NCBI RefSeq assembly: GCF_030944625.1
Contig: NZ_JAUSXY010000001.1
Span: forward strand, 2,790,001-2,854,000
Source: Arthrobacter sp. SLBN-112
GTDB taxonomy: Bacteria; Actinomycetota; Actinomycetes; Actinomycetales; Micrococcaceae
DNA: 64,000 bases
Reading direction: 5' to 3'
Below, in pieces: positions 9,881-18,049 of the stretch. The notes below the pieces were generated by a model, which saw only the letters and a program-made list of their open reading frames with translations, was not told where the DNA came from and searched no databases. How positions within the stretch are numbered: the stretch's first letter is position 1; each line of letters starts with the position of its first letter. The translations under genes and the position numbers were made by a program.

Positions 9881-10861
9881 CTAACGCCCCAGAACGGCAT
9901 CGAGGGTGATGAACCCGTACCCTGCAGCCCTGAGGCGGTCGATGACCTGTGGCAGGGCGTCGGCGTCGAGCGTGGTGCCGTCGTCGGGGTTCGAACCGAT
10001 GTGCATCAGGACGATTTCCCCGGGCTGCAGCCCCGCCTGGACACGATCAACCACCGCCTGGACGCTGGCGCCCCCACTGGTGCCCTTCCAGCCCAGGGTG
10101 TCCACCGTCCATCGAACGGCCACATAGCCCAGGGAGTTGACGGCCGCGATGGTCCGCGCGTCGCGTTCGCCATAAGGGAACCGGAACAGTGGCCTGGGGT
10201 CTGCTCCTTCCGCCAGGATGGTCTGTTCCGCGCCACGCACCTGTTGGACGATCGCGTCGTCAGGCAGTCCGGTAAACCCGGGGTGCGTCATGGAATGGTT
10301 TGCCACCCGGTGCCCGGCCGCGGCAATCTGCGCCACTCCTTGCGGATTGTTGGCGGCCCAGTTGCCGGTCAGGAAGAAGGTGCCGGCAACGCCCTTGGCG
10401 GCGAGGGTGGACAGGATCTTTGGCAGACCTGCCGCGTTGGCTCCCGCATCAAAGGTCAGTGCTACGGTGCGGCCGGCCCCTGGAACGACAGTAACGTCCT
10501 GGCCGCGGAGGGATTCGGGAAACGGCGCCGGCGGCGGGGGAGCAGCCGGTTCCTCGGGTACATCGGAGGGCGCGGGCCCGGCGGCCGAGGGCACCGTGAC
10601 CGGCGGCTCCACAGGGACTTCGCCCGCTTCGGGCGTGTCCGTCTCCCTTGGCAGTGACGTTTCGGGGGCGGCATCCACGCTTGCGGACGCGGACTGGGTG
10701 GGCTGTGCGGAGGGCGGTGCGGCCGAGGGAGCCGCAGGGGTCGCCGGCGGCGGGCTGCCAGCCGGCGCCGTGCGAAAGAGGACCACGACGACGGCGAGGA
10801 CCACCAAGGCGCCGGCGATCGCCAGGGCGAGCGCCCGTCGTCGTACTTCATTCACCGGCAC
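9881..10861 (-). CDS. Polysaccharide deacetylase (NodB/CE4), membrane-anchored
   Basis: A 326-residue protein with an N-terminal membrane anchor (about 9-31), a long Pro/Ala/Ser linker to about 115, and a NodB domain to the C terminus. CE4 motifs are visible: VALTFDAGANA, the metal-binding NHSMTHPGF, FRFPYGERD, and VLMHIGSN. Motif 1 reads TFDAG instead of the usual TFDDG, so one metal ligand is replaced, a known subfamily variant. The enzyme would deacetylate cell-wall polysaccharide or peptidoglycan outside the membrane. Start GTG 10861 has GGTGA 6 nt upstream. It sits between a Usp gene and the CtpF-like pump in an apparent operon, suggesting envelope remodelling under stress. Confidence 0.85.
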   Translation of the reverse strand: MPVNEVRRRALALAIAGALVVLAVVVVLFRTAPAGSPPPATPAAPSAAPPSAQPTQSASASVDAAPETSLPRETDTPEAGEVPVEPPVTVPSAAGPAPSDVPEEPAAPPPPAPFPESLRGQDVTVVPGAGRTVALTFDAGANAAGLPKILSTLAAKGVAGTFFLTGNWAANNPQGVAQIAAAGHRVANHSMTHPGFTGLPDDAIVQQVRGAEQTILAEGADPRPLFRFPYGERDARTIAAVNSLGYVAVRWTVDTLGWKGTSGGASVQAVVDRVQAGLQPGEIVLMHIGSNPDDGTTLDADALPQVIDRLRAAGYGFITLDAVLGR

Positions 10862-10907
10862 TTGCCGTCACCCGCCCCGGACGCTGATGTTCTTTGGCGC
10901 CGTCTGT

Positions 10908-11375
10908 TCAGGAGGCCTGGGAATCGCCGGAGCCGGTCTCCGGGGTGTGCACCACCAGCACCGGGCAGTGGGCGTGGGCGACGACGGCGGAGCTCACCGA
11001 GCCCAGCAGCAAGCCGCCGAATCCGCCGTGCCCGCGGCGCCCCACCACGATCATGTCGGCGTCGCGGCTGGCGTCGATCAGCGCCTCCCGCGGATGGCTC
11101 CGGACCAGGGTCGAGGTGACGTTCGACGGCGTTTCGGCGCCGAAGGCCTGCGTCACCGCCTCGTCCAGGACTGCTTTGGCGCCTTCCTCGAAGCCCTCGA
11201 CGCCCATCATCACGTAGCCGGTATACACCTGGGGGTAGTCCCAGCAAGCTATTGCCTGAACCTTGGCGCCCAAGGGAATGGCCATCCGTTGGGCCTGCCG
11301 GAGGGCCTCCACGGACGCCTCAGATCCATCGACGCCCACCACAATGCTGGCTATTGGTGCCCCGGCAACGCTCAT
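10908..11375 (-). CDS. Universal stress protein, single domain
   Basis: A 155-residue Usp domain: SIVVGVDGSEASVEALRQA at the start and VVGRRGHGGFGGLLLGSVSS as the nucleotide loop. GGGAG lies 5 nt before ATG 11375. It is the first gene of a probable operon with the deacetylase, CtpF-like ATPase, SHOCT and DUF3040 genes. It has a DosR-box-like palindrome 66 nt upstream. It is more similar to the Usp at 5755-6255 (shared ACWD and GVEGF/GIEGF segments) than to the two-domain proteins. Confidence 0.9.
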   Translation of the reverse strand: MSVAGAPIASIVVGVDGSEASVEALRQAQRMAIPLGAKVQAIACWDYPQVYTGYVMMGVEGFEEGAKAVLDEAVTQAFGAETPSNVTSTLVRSHPREALIDASRDADMIVVGRRGHGGFGGLLLGSVSSAVVAHAHCPVLVVHTPETGSGDSQAS

Positions 11376-11440
11376 GTCTGCTCCCTCATCGGACCCGTAC
11401 GGTCACGCCCATCATCGTCTTACCCCGGGACCGGGAGGTA

Positions 11441-11454
11441 GGGGCGAAGGTCAC
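11441..11454. promoter_or_regulatory. DosR-box-like palindrome upstream of Usp-deacetylase-ATPase operon
   Basis: GGGGCGAAGGTCAC matches the DosR core at 10 of 14 positions and the local consensus GGGnCnAARGTCMC fully. It is 66 nt upstream of the Usp start and overlaps the end of the DUF4389 gene. Confidence 0.5.
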
Positions 11455-13049
11455 TGCGCCGGCCCCGTCGCCTGCGGCCCAACCGCCGGCGGCCGCCCGG
11501 CCCCAACGGGCGGAAGACCTGCCGGGGGAGTCGCCGGGGCCAACCCGGGCTCGCCGGCGCCTTGGTCCAGCCGGAACGGCGGGTATTCGTCCCGCATCAG
11601 TGAGGTGTACACCAGGACGCGGTAGATCCAGCGGTCCACGCCGAGGATGAGGTCGAACAGCGGGCGCTGGTAGCGGCCGGTGAACAACAGGATGACCGCC
11701 GCAATCAACACCAGCAGGCCCAGAAGGGACAGGCCCGACCCGCCTTCGTAGGTGCTGCCGATGACGTTGTCCTCTGCCCGCCACCTCCACACGGTTCCTG
11801 TGGTTCCCGCGAACGCCGCCACCAGGAGGAGGTGCGGGATGGCCAGGAGCCACCATTTCACCAGGACCAGGCCGCGCGACAGCCGCTCAGGGTAGTCCAC
11901 ATCGAAGTCGGCAGGATAGTTGGTGCGCCTCAGCGTGAAAGGCGGGTAGAGATCGGTTCCGACGGCGGCGTAGGCGTAGAAGGCCACCCGCCAGTTCCAC
12001 CGCATCACGCCGACGTTGAAGTCGAACAGCGCCCGCGGGTACCGGCCGGTGAACAGGATGGCGAATCCGGCCACGATCGTGGTGATCACGAAAGCGAACC
12101 AGAGGAAGAAAAGCAGGATGAAGTGCGGAATCGCCAGGAACCACTTGACCAGCCACAACCAGCGCGAAAGTCCCGGGTCAAGTTCGCCGACGAGCCTGGC
12201 CGGGTACCTTGTCGGAGGAACCGGTACCGGCGCGACGGGCTGGGGCGCGGCAAATGCCCCCGATTGCGCCGGGCCTCCAGGCTGGGCCGGTCCGGCCGGG
12301 TAGCCGGGCCCGGCCATGGCCATCGCCGGTCCGGCAGTTGCCGGCGCGCCCATTTCGGGCCCACCCCTCGGGGGTACGGAATGCCGGCCAAGTCCTGCCG
12401 CGCCGAAAATGATCAGGGGTATCCCTATCAGCAGGGCGATGATCCCGGCCACCAGCAGGCCCGTTGCTGCCGGACGGAAGAGGTCTGAGTGGAAGCCCGC
12501 CTGGAGCTGGACGTCCACGCCGGATGAAGCGTCAGCGTTCATCACCACGATTTCCCAGGTTCCTGGGGCCAGGTTCCACGTGAGCTCCTGCTCGCCGGAG
12601 CCCGACACCGAGGCACTCCAGATGCCTTGGTCTGCCGGCGGTGCGGCAGGACTGTTCCCGGGAACGTCGCGGTAATCGGCCCGGAAAGGCCGCTGGTAGA
12701 CGTTGAGGAGTTCGGAGTGGTGCACGCCGGCCAGGTACTTTTCGACGTCGGCCTGCGGGCCGATGCCGATGAAGACCGCTTTGCCGGGTGTCACGGATTC
12801 AGCCCGCAGCCGCACCCTGCCAATGTCAAAGGGAAGCCGGCCGGGCACTTCCTGGCCCATGGTGTCGGTGCGTGGGGAGGTCAGGGCGAATGAGTTCACG
12901 GAAAAGCGTGACGTACCGGAGGTGAGGTATCCGTCTCCCTGGATCGACCCCACAGCGGAAGCCACGGCGCCTCCCGCCAGCGCCGCAAGGCCCGGGAGGG
13001 TCAGTAGGATCCCAAGGATCAGCATGATGATTGCGGCGGGTTTTTTCAT
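11451..13049 (-). CDS. DUF4389 membrane protein
   Basis: A 532-residue membrane protein. An N-terminal helix (MLILGILLTLPGLAALAGGA) precedes an extracellular domain to about 230 and another helix (LLVAGIIALLIGIPLIIFGA). A Pro/Gly/Ala-rich linker leads to two DUF4389 units with the repeated signatures RYPRALFDFNVGVMRWNWRV and RYQRPLFDLILGVDRWIYRV, each with paired helices. The family is unassigned. GGAAGG lies 9 nt before ATG 13049; the longer frame upstream is not supported. It follows the two-domain Usp gene by 62 nt and is probably co-transcribed with it from the DosR-like box at 14051. Confidence 0.75.
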   Translation of the reverse strand: MKKPAAIIMLILGILLTLPGLAALAGGAVASAVGSIQGDGYLTSGTSRFSVNSFALTSPRTDTMGQEVPGRLPFDIGRVRLRAESVTPGKAVFIGIGPQADVEKYLAGVHHSELLNVYQRPFRADYRDVPGNSPAAPPADQGIWSASVSGSGEQELTWNLAPGTWEIVVMNADASSGVDVQLQAGFHSDLFRPAATGLLVAGIIALLIGIPLIIFGAAGLGRHSVPPRGGPEMGAPATAGPAMAMAGPGYPAGPAQPGGPAQSGAFAAPQPVAPVPVPPTRYPARLVGELDPGLSRWLWLVKWFLAIPHFILLFFLWFAFVITTIVAGFAILFTGRYPRALFDFNVGVMRWNWRVAFYAYAAVGTDLYPPFTLRRTNYPADFDVDYPERLSRGLVLVKWWLLAIPHLLLVAAFAGTTGTVWRWRAEDNVIGSTYEGGSGLSLLGLLVLIAAVILLFTGRYQRPLFDLILGVDRWIYRVLVYTSLMRDEYPPFRLDQGAGEPGLAPATPPAGLPPVGAGRPPAVGPQATGPAQ

Positions 13050-13111
13050 GACGCCGGACCTTCCAGGTGGGGAAATGGACAGGTTGGGAAGACGGCCTGC
13101 GGGCTCTGCGG

Positions 13112-13978
13112 CTAGATGGTGTCCTTCACGGCCTGGGTCCGGGTAATGATCGTGGGGCACGGAAGGTGCTTCAGCACGCCATGGGCGGTTGAACCCAGCA
13201 GCAGGCGTTTGAAGGCGCCCCGCCCGCGGCTGCCCACCACCAGGAGGCGGGCCCCCGCGGCGGCATCCACGAGGGCGTCCACCGGGCCGCGGTCGGATAC
13301 AAGGCGCTGCTGCACCGTCAGGTCCGGGTAGTCTTCCTTGAGCCCGGCAACGGTCTCGGAGAGGACGATGCGTTCTTCATCGACGATGAGGTCTGCGAGG
13401 GCGGCGGGTGTCAGGCCGGCATCGATGACCGGGTCCGGGACATTGACGGCGTAGACGACCGTGAGTTCGTCACCGTTGCGGTCTGCTTCGGCCGCAGCGA
13501 ATGCGACGGCCTGGGTCGATTCCGCGGATCCATCCACGCCAACCACCACACCGGTCCTGCCTTCAAGGTCCTGGGTTCCGATGACGGCGACCGGAACCTT
13601 GGCGGCGGTGGCAACCTGGAGTGCGCGGTCGGCCAGGGCGCCGCCAAGGTGCCCGCTGCCGGAGCCGATGACCATCATGGAGGTCTTCTTGGAATATTTG
13701 GCCAAGGCCCCGCCCACGCTTCCGGTGAGCATTTCCGTGGCGGGGGTCACCGGCACGGACCCTTCGAGGCGTCCGGCGGCGGTCTTGAGGAGTTCCTCGC
13801 CGGCCTGCTGGAGGGTTCCGAACCAAGGGTACGGTTCCGCGATCCATCGGTCATCCACCACGTGGACGATCACCAGTGGCAGGTTGGCGCGATGGGCACG
13901 GCGGGCTGCCCACAAGACAGCGGCCTGGCTTTGTGCTGAATCGTTGGTGCCCACGGCGATTGGTTTCTGTGATGACAT
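13112..13978 (-). CDS. Universal stress protein, two Usp domains
   Basis: A 288-residue tandem Usp protein, paralogous to 1486-2352. They share the opening PIAVG, the VVDDRW segment, the second-domain GVDGS-ESTQAVA(F/Y)AAAEAD and the end CPT(V/I)ITRT. The second-domain loop VVGSRGRGAFKRLLLGS fits ATP binding. AGGAAG lies 7 nt before ATG 13978. The promoter region up to the permease gene contains a DosR-box-like palindrome 73 nt upstream. Together the two paralogues bracket the stress island. Confidence 0.9.
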   Translation of the reverse strand: MSSQKPIAVGTNDSAQSQAAVLWAARRAHRANLPLVIVHVVDDRWIAEPYPWFGTLQQAGEELLKTAAGRLEGSVPVTPATEMLTGSVGGALAKYSKKTSMMVIGSGSGHLGGALADRALQVATAAKVPVAVIGTQDLEGRTGVVVGVDGSAESTQAVAFAAAEADRNGDELTVVYAVNVPDPVIDAGLTPAALADLIVDEERIVLSETVAGLKEDYPDLTVQQRLVSDRGPVDALVDAAAGARLLVVGSRGRGAFKRLLLGSTAHGVLKHLPCPTIITRTQAVKDTI

Positions 13979-14050
13979 GGCCGCACTTCCTGCTTGTCGT
14001 GAAGGGTCTTCCTGCCCTTCAAGACTGGCCCCCGCCCCATCGGCACTCTA

Positions 14051-14064
14051 GGGCCGAAAGTCAC
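14051..14064. promoter_or_regulatory. DosR-box-like palindrome upstream of two-domain Usp gene
   Basis: GGGCCGAAAGTCAC matches the DosR core at 11 of 14 positions, with flanking bases CTA and CGA partly fitting the longer TTS...SAA form. It lies 73 nt upstream of the Usp start at 13978. Confidence 0.55.
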
Positions 14065-14087
14065 CGAAGCCGGTGCGCGGGGGGACC

Positions 14088-15233
14088 TTAAGTCGCGGGC
14101 CCGGACGGAGTGGGAGGTTCCCCCGCTGTTGCTTCCCGTTCGGCGACGGTCTTGTAGATGGTCCATCCGACGGCGGCCAGCGGGACGGCGAGCAGGGCCC
14201 CGACCACCCCGGCCAAGGTTGCCCCGGCCGTCAACGCCAGGATGATGACCAGCCCGTGGATCCGCAGGACGCGGCCCATGAAGACAGGCTGGAGGATGTG
14301 GTGTTCGAACTGGTTTGCGGCCACCAGGATGACCAGCACGATGAGTGCGGGAACCGGTCCGTTTTCCACGAGCGCAACAAGCACGGCGAGGCTGCCGGCG
14401 GTGGTTGCCCCGATGATCGGAATGAACCCGCCCAGGAAGACCACGGCTGCCAGCGGGACGGCCAGCGGGACCCGGAGGATCAGCAGCCCCACCAGGACCA
14501 GGACTGCATCGATCGCGGCAATGACCAGGGTGCCCCGGACGTAGCCGCCGAGTACCAGGAGGCTGCGTTCTGCCGCCAGCTGTGCCCTTCCTTGGTGGTT
14601 CCCGGGAAGGAACCCGATAACGAACATCCGGATTTTCTCGCCATCCTTGAGGAAGAAGAACAGGATGACAGCCGTCAGGACCGTGCCGGCGGCAATCTCC
14701 CCGGCGGTCCTGAGCCCGGTCAGCGCATCGGCTCCCAGGGTTCCCCCGGCGAGGAACTTCTGGAATTCGCTGCGGGCCGCGTCAATCTGCGCATTGGTCA
14801 GCGCGACGGGTCCGGTGGTGATGAATTGCTGCAGCTGGCCAATCCCCGCCTCGGCCCGGGCTGCCAGCACCGAGGCCTGCTGCCGGACCAGCGCAATGAT
14901 GCCGCCCACCACCCCGGCAGCCACGGCGATGATCACCAGGAAGGAAGACAGCACTGCAAGGGCCCGGGGGAACCCCCGTGCGGCGAGCCACCGCACTGCA
15001 GGAGCCATTGCCGAGGCCAGGATCAAGGCCACCAGGACCGGGATGGTTACCAGCGGAACCCGGGTGGCGGCCACCACCACCACCCAGGCAAGCGCCAGCA
15101 GCGAGAGCGTCTGGACCGCCCGGATGCTCGCCCGGCCCAAGCTGTCAGCCCACAGCGCTGACATCCGCGCAGCGAAGGACGGCTGCCAGGACGGTTCTGC
15201 CCCACGCCCGTCCGGGGATACATTGCGTTCCAT
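14088..15233 (-). CDS. AI-2E family transporter (PerM-like permease)
   Basis: A 381-residue polytopic membrane protein with about eight helices. Typical family segments are a large loop after helix 3, then FFFLKDGEKIRM and the C-terminal block GFIPIIGATTAGSLAVLVAL and LAGVVGALLAVPLAAVGWTI. Family members have been assigned to autoinducer-2 export, Na+/H+ exchange or solute efflux; the substrate here cannot be read from sequence. AAGGAG lies 5 nt before ATG 15233. It runs in the same direction as the downstream Usp gene, with 109 nt between them that contain a separate DosR-like site, so it need not belong to that regulon. Confidence 0.8.
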   Translation of the reverse strand: MERNVSPDGRGAEPSWQPSFAARMSALWADSLGRASIRAVQTLSLLALAWVVVVAATRVPLVTIPVLVALILASAMAPAVRWLAARGFPRALAVLSSFLVIIAVAAGVVGGIIALVRQQASVLAARAEAGIGQLQQFITTGPVALTNAQIDAARSEFQKFLAGGTLGADALTGLRTAGEIAAGTVLTAVILFFFLKDGEKIRMFVIGFLPGNHQGRAQLAAERSLLVLGGYVRGTLVIAAIDAVLVLVGLLILRVPLAVPLAAVVFLGGFIPIIGATTAGSLAVLVALVENGPVPALIVLVILVAANQFEHHILQPVFMGRVLRIHGLVIILALTAGATLAGVVGALLAVPLAAVGWTIYKTVAEREATAGEPPTPSGPAT

Positions 15234-15416
15234 GGGTTCTCCTTGCCTGCCGTCAAACTCCGGCCCACGAAATGGTGCACCTTTAGATACCTTGTACCCC
15301 ACGGCCGCGGAAAGCCGTAACAGGCGTGGGTGTCGGATGTGCCGGCTGTTCACAGGCGCCACGGTTACTCAGTACGCTTACTATTGTCCGCCGCGGTCAA
15401 CGAGAAAGGCATCATC

Positions 15417-15623
15417 ATGACTGAACAGAATGTTCCCGACAATGAACTGGAAGTTGTGCAGGAAGAGGACATACTTCTCGACCAGACTCCCGGCGCCGGG
15501 CCGTCCCTGGAGTTGGACCCGGTAAAGGGAGAACCGGACAACTACCCCGGAGCTGCCGAGAACAATCCTGACCGCTGGCAGGAGGACCCCTTGCTGCAGG
15601 ACGAAGCTTCAACCGGGGAGTAG
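15417..15623 (+). CDS. Small acidic protein of unknown function
   Basis: A 68-residue, strongly acidic, soluble protein (Glu/Asp about one quarter) with several Pro-Gly turns and no helix or signal. ATG 15417 is preceded by GAAAGG at 7 nt. It lies 4 nt before the DinB-family gene and is probably co-transcribed with it. I do not recognise the family. The composition suggests an intrinsically disordered protein. Confidence 0.6.
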   Translation: MTEQNVPDNELEVVQEEDILLDQTPGAGPSLELDPVKGEPDNYPGAAENNPDRWQEDPLLQDEASTGE

Positions 15624-15627
15624 GGCA

Positions 15628-16152
15628 ATGCAATCCAAAGAACTGCTGCTCGAGGCCTTTGACCGCCTCCCGGGCCTGGTCCGGCAGGTGCTCGACGGGC
15701 TCGATGGGGAACGCCTTCAGCACCGTCCTTCCGGTCGTGGCAATTCAATTGCCTGGCTGGTGTGGCACCTGGGCCGGGTGGAGGATGCGCAGGTCGCCTC
15801 CGCTTGGGAGTTGGAGCAGGTCTGGACGTCGGAAGGCTTCGTATCCCGCTTTGGCCTGTCACTCGCGGACAATGACACGGGCTACGGCCACTCCAGCGGG
15901 CAGGTGGATGCCGTCATGGCCCCCCGTGAACTCCTGCTGGAGTACTACGAAGCCGTCCACCGCCAGACTGCCAGGGTCCTCGTTGGCCTGGACGACCCGG
16001 ATCTGGACCGGGTGGTGGACAAGCGCTGGGATCCGCCGGTAACCCTGGGGGTACGGCTGGTCAGCATCCTTGCGGACTGCCTCCAGCACGCCGGCCAGGC
16101 CGCCTACGCCAAGGGGCTGCACGGCGCGGGAGCAGACGCCGGCAGTGCGTGA
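15628..16152 (+). CDS. DinB-family protein (DUF664, mycothiol-dependent transferase-like)
   Basis: A 174-residue four-helix DinB fold protein. The helix-1 region contains PSGRGNSIAWLVWHLGRVED with the first metal His, and the C-terminal helix carries the conserved His in LADCLQHAGQAAYAKG. This pattern is typical of the actinobacterial DUF664 group, some of which use mycothiol in detoxification. Whether this one binds metal or mycothiol is inference. It overlaps by 8 nt the start codon of a decayed RNase Z gene, an arrangement that suggests former translational coupling. Confidence 0.75.
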   Translation: MQSKELLLEAFDRLPGLVRQVLDGLDGERLQHRPSGRGNSIAWLVWHLGRVEDAQVASAWELEQVWTSEGFVSRFGLSLADNDTGYGHSSGQVDAVMAPRELLLEYYEAVHRQTARVLVGLDDPDLDRVVDKRWDPPVTLGVRLVSILADCLQHAGQAAYAKGLHGAGADAGSA

Positions 16153-16470
16153 ACTCGTGGTGCTGGGCCCCGTGTCCCAGGTTCCCACCCGGATCTGCCT
16201 CACGCACGTGCACGGGGATCAGGCTACCGGCTCACCGAGCCTGACGGGCGCACCTTCGCGCCGGACCGGCTGCGGGCGGCGGGAATCGAAGGGCCGGATG
16301 TCGGCCGACTGCTGCGCGAGGGCAGCGTCGGTTCGGCCGCGCTTGGGGCGATGAGCGTTCCCAGGCCCGGGCCCCGGAAGCCGTGGTCATCGCAGCCCGG
16401 GACCTGCAGCGGATTGCCGTTCCCCGCAGGCGGAAAGACGCGCGGCAGGCGCCAGGCGGCACCACGGAGA
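16145..16470 (+). pseudogene. rnz: Decayed RNase Z gene (rnz remnant with internal deletions)
   Basis: The sequence starting at GTG 16145 reads VRELVVLGPVSQVPTR, the usual RNase Z N terminus, then jumps directly to ICLTHVHGD, the metal-binding loop that normally lies about 50 residues later. After a frame change it reads GYRLTEPDGRTFAPDRLRAA and GPDVGRLLREGSVG, a mid-protein RNase Z segment. After another frame change it reads AARDLQRIAVPRRRKD, the C-terminal end. At least three blocks survive of a protein normally about 300 residues long, and the HxHxDH site is broken. RNase Z trims tRNA 3' ends; this copy cannot work. It sits between the DinB gene and selO. Confidence 0.75.
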
Positions 16471-16482
16471 TAGGGTTAACCC

Positions 16483-17949
16483 ATGACGGCAGCAGCTGAA
16501 TCCACGGTCACCTTTGATGGCCGCTTCGCCCGTGAACTGGCGGAACTCGCTGTTCCCTGGCAGGCCGAGGAAGCGCCAGGCCCCGAACTCCTGGTCCTGA
16601 ACGAACAGCTCGCAGCAGACCTGGGCCTTGACCCGCAATACCTCCGGAGTCCCGAAGGGGTGCGCCTCCTCGTGGGCAACCACGTTCCCGCCGGTGCCAC
16701 CCCGGTGGCGCAGGCGTACGCTGGTCACCAATTCGGCGGGTACTCGCCACTGCTCGGCGACGGACGCGCGCTCCTGCTGGGGGAAGTCACGGACCGCACC
16801 GGACGCCTGCTGGACGTCCATCTCAAAGGCTCAGGGCGCACCCCCTTCGCCCGCGCCGGGGACGGCCGGGCGGTGGTCGGGCCCATGCTGCGCGAGTACC
16901 TTGTCAGCGAAGCCATGCACGCCTTGGGCATACCCACCACCCGCTCGCTCGCCGTCGTGGCAACGGGGCGGCAGGTCCGGCGTGAGGGCATGCTGCCCGG
17001 TGCTGTCCTGGCGCGGGTGGCCCGGAGCCACCTGAGGGTTGGGAGTTTCCAGTACGCCCGGGCCACGGAAAACATGGACCTCCTGAAGCGGTTGGCGGAC
17101 CACGCCATCAGCAGGCACTATCCGCTGGCCGCCGAAGCCCCAAACCCCTACCTGGCACTGTTCTCGTCCGTCGTCTCCGCACAGGCCAGCCTGGTGGCCC
17201 GGTGGATGCTGGTGGGATTCGTGCACGGGGTCATGAATACGGACAACATGACCATCTCGGGGGAAACCATCGACTACGGCCCGTGCGCTTTCCTGGACGC
17301 CTTCAATCCCGCGGCCGTCTACAGTTCCATCGACGTCAGTGGACGCTACGCCTACGCCAACCAGCCGGTCCTTGCTGAATGGAACCTTGCCCGTCTTGCC
17401 GAGGCGATGCTCCCGCTCATCGACGAGGACCAGGAGAAGGCCGTTGCTCCCGCGGTGGAGGTGCTCGGCGGATTCCGTGGACAGTACAGCGAGGCGTGGA
17501 CCGGTGGCATGAAATCCAAACTGGGCCTTGCCGGCGGCAACGGAAGCGACGACGCCGCGTCAGGCGTTGTCGATGATGCGGTGGCCATCCTCAAAGACGG
17601 CCCAGTGGATTACACGCTGTTCTTCCGAAACCTCGGCAAGGCCGCCCGCGGCGACCTGCGCCCCGTGCGCGGGATGGTGCTGGACTTAGCCGGTTTCGAC
17701 GCCTGGGCTGAGCGGTGGCTGGCACTGCAACCCGATGCGGGGCTGATGGACAACGTCAACCCGGCGTACATTCCGCGGAACCACCTGGTGGAAGAAGCCC
17801 TCGCCGCCGGCACGGAAGGAGACTTGGCCCCGCTGCACCGCCTGCTCGAGGCCGTCACCGATCCTTTCACCGAGCGGGCCGGGATGGAGCGCTACATGGA
17901 AGGGGCCCCGGAGGGCTTCGGCTCGTACACGACCTTCTGCGGGACCTGA
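16483..17949 (+). CDS. selO: SelO/YdiU family protein adenylyltransferase
   Basis: A 488-residue pseudokinase-fold enzyme that transfers AMP from ATP to Ser, Thr or Tyr of target proteins, linked to redox stress. Family motifs are visible: [47 protein letters not shown] (metal and catalytic region) and [14 protein letters not shown]. The protein ends FCGT, with Cys486 third from the end. This is the place of selenocysteine in eukaryotic SelO, so the redox-active Cys form is kept. It starts just after the rnz remnant and is followed by a strong shared terminator. Confidence 0.92.
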   Translation: MTAAAESTVTFDGRFARELAELAVPWQAEEAPGPELLVLNEQLAADLGLDPQYLRSPEGVRLLVGNHVPAGATPVAQAYAGHQFGGYSPLLGDGRALLLGEVTDRTGRLLDVHLKGSGRTPFARAGDGRAVVGPMLREYLVSEAMHALGIPTTRSLAVVATGRQVRREGMLPGAVLARVARSHLRVGSFQYARATENMDLLKRLADHAISRHYPLAAEAPNPYLALFSSVVSAQASLVARWMLVGFVHGVMNTDNMTISGETIDYGPCAFLDAFNPAAVYSSIDVSGRYAYANQPVLAEWNLARLAEAMLPLIDEDQEKAVAPAVEVLGGFRGQYSEAWTGGMKSKLGLAGGNGSDDAASGVVDDAVAILKDGPVDYTLFFRNLGKAARGDLRPVRGMVLDLAGFDAWAERWLALQPDAGLMDNVNPAYIPRNHLVEEALAAGTEGDLAPLHRLLEAVTDPFTERAGMERYMEGAPEGFGSYTTFCGT

Positions 17950-17979
17950 TCCGCCACGGAATGAGGCCCGCAGCAGGAC

Positions 17980-18023
17980 GACAGGAGGGCGGCAGCCGGA
18001 AACCCGGCTGCCGCCCTCCTGTC
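17980..18023. terminator. Bidirectional terminator between selO and NlpC/P60 gene
   Basis: Perfect 20-bp arms GACAGGAGGGCGGCAGCCGG and its complement with an AAAC loop. It lies between convergent genes and can serve both. There is no long T run. Confidence 0.7.
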
Positions 18024-18049
18024 AGAAGCCGGCTTCGCTGTGCGAAGGC

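Noticed and set aside
14082..14094. GGGACCTTAAGTC as a fifth DosR box
   Set aside because: The spacer is one base longer than in the other sites, and it overlaps the 3' end of the AI-2E transporter coding region.
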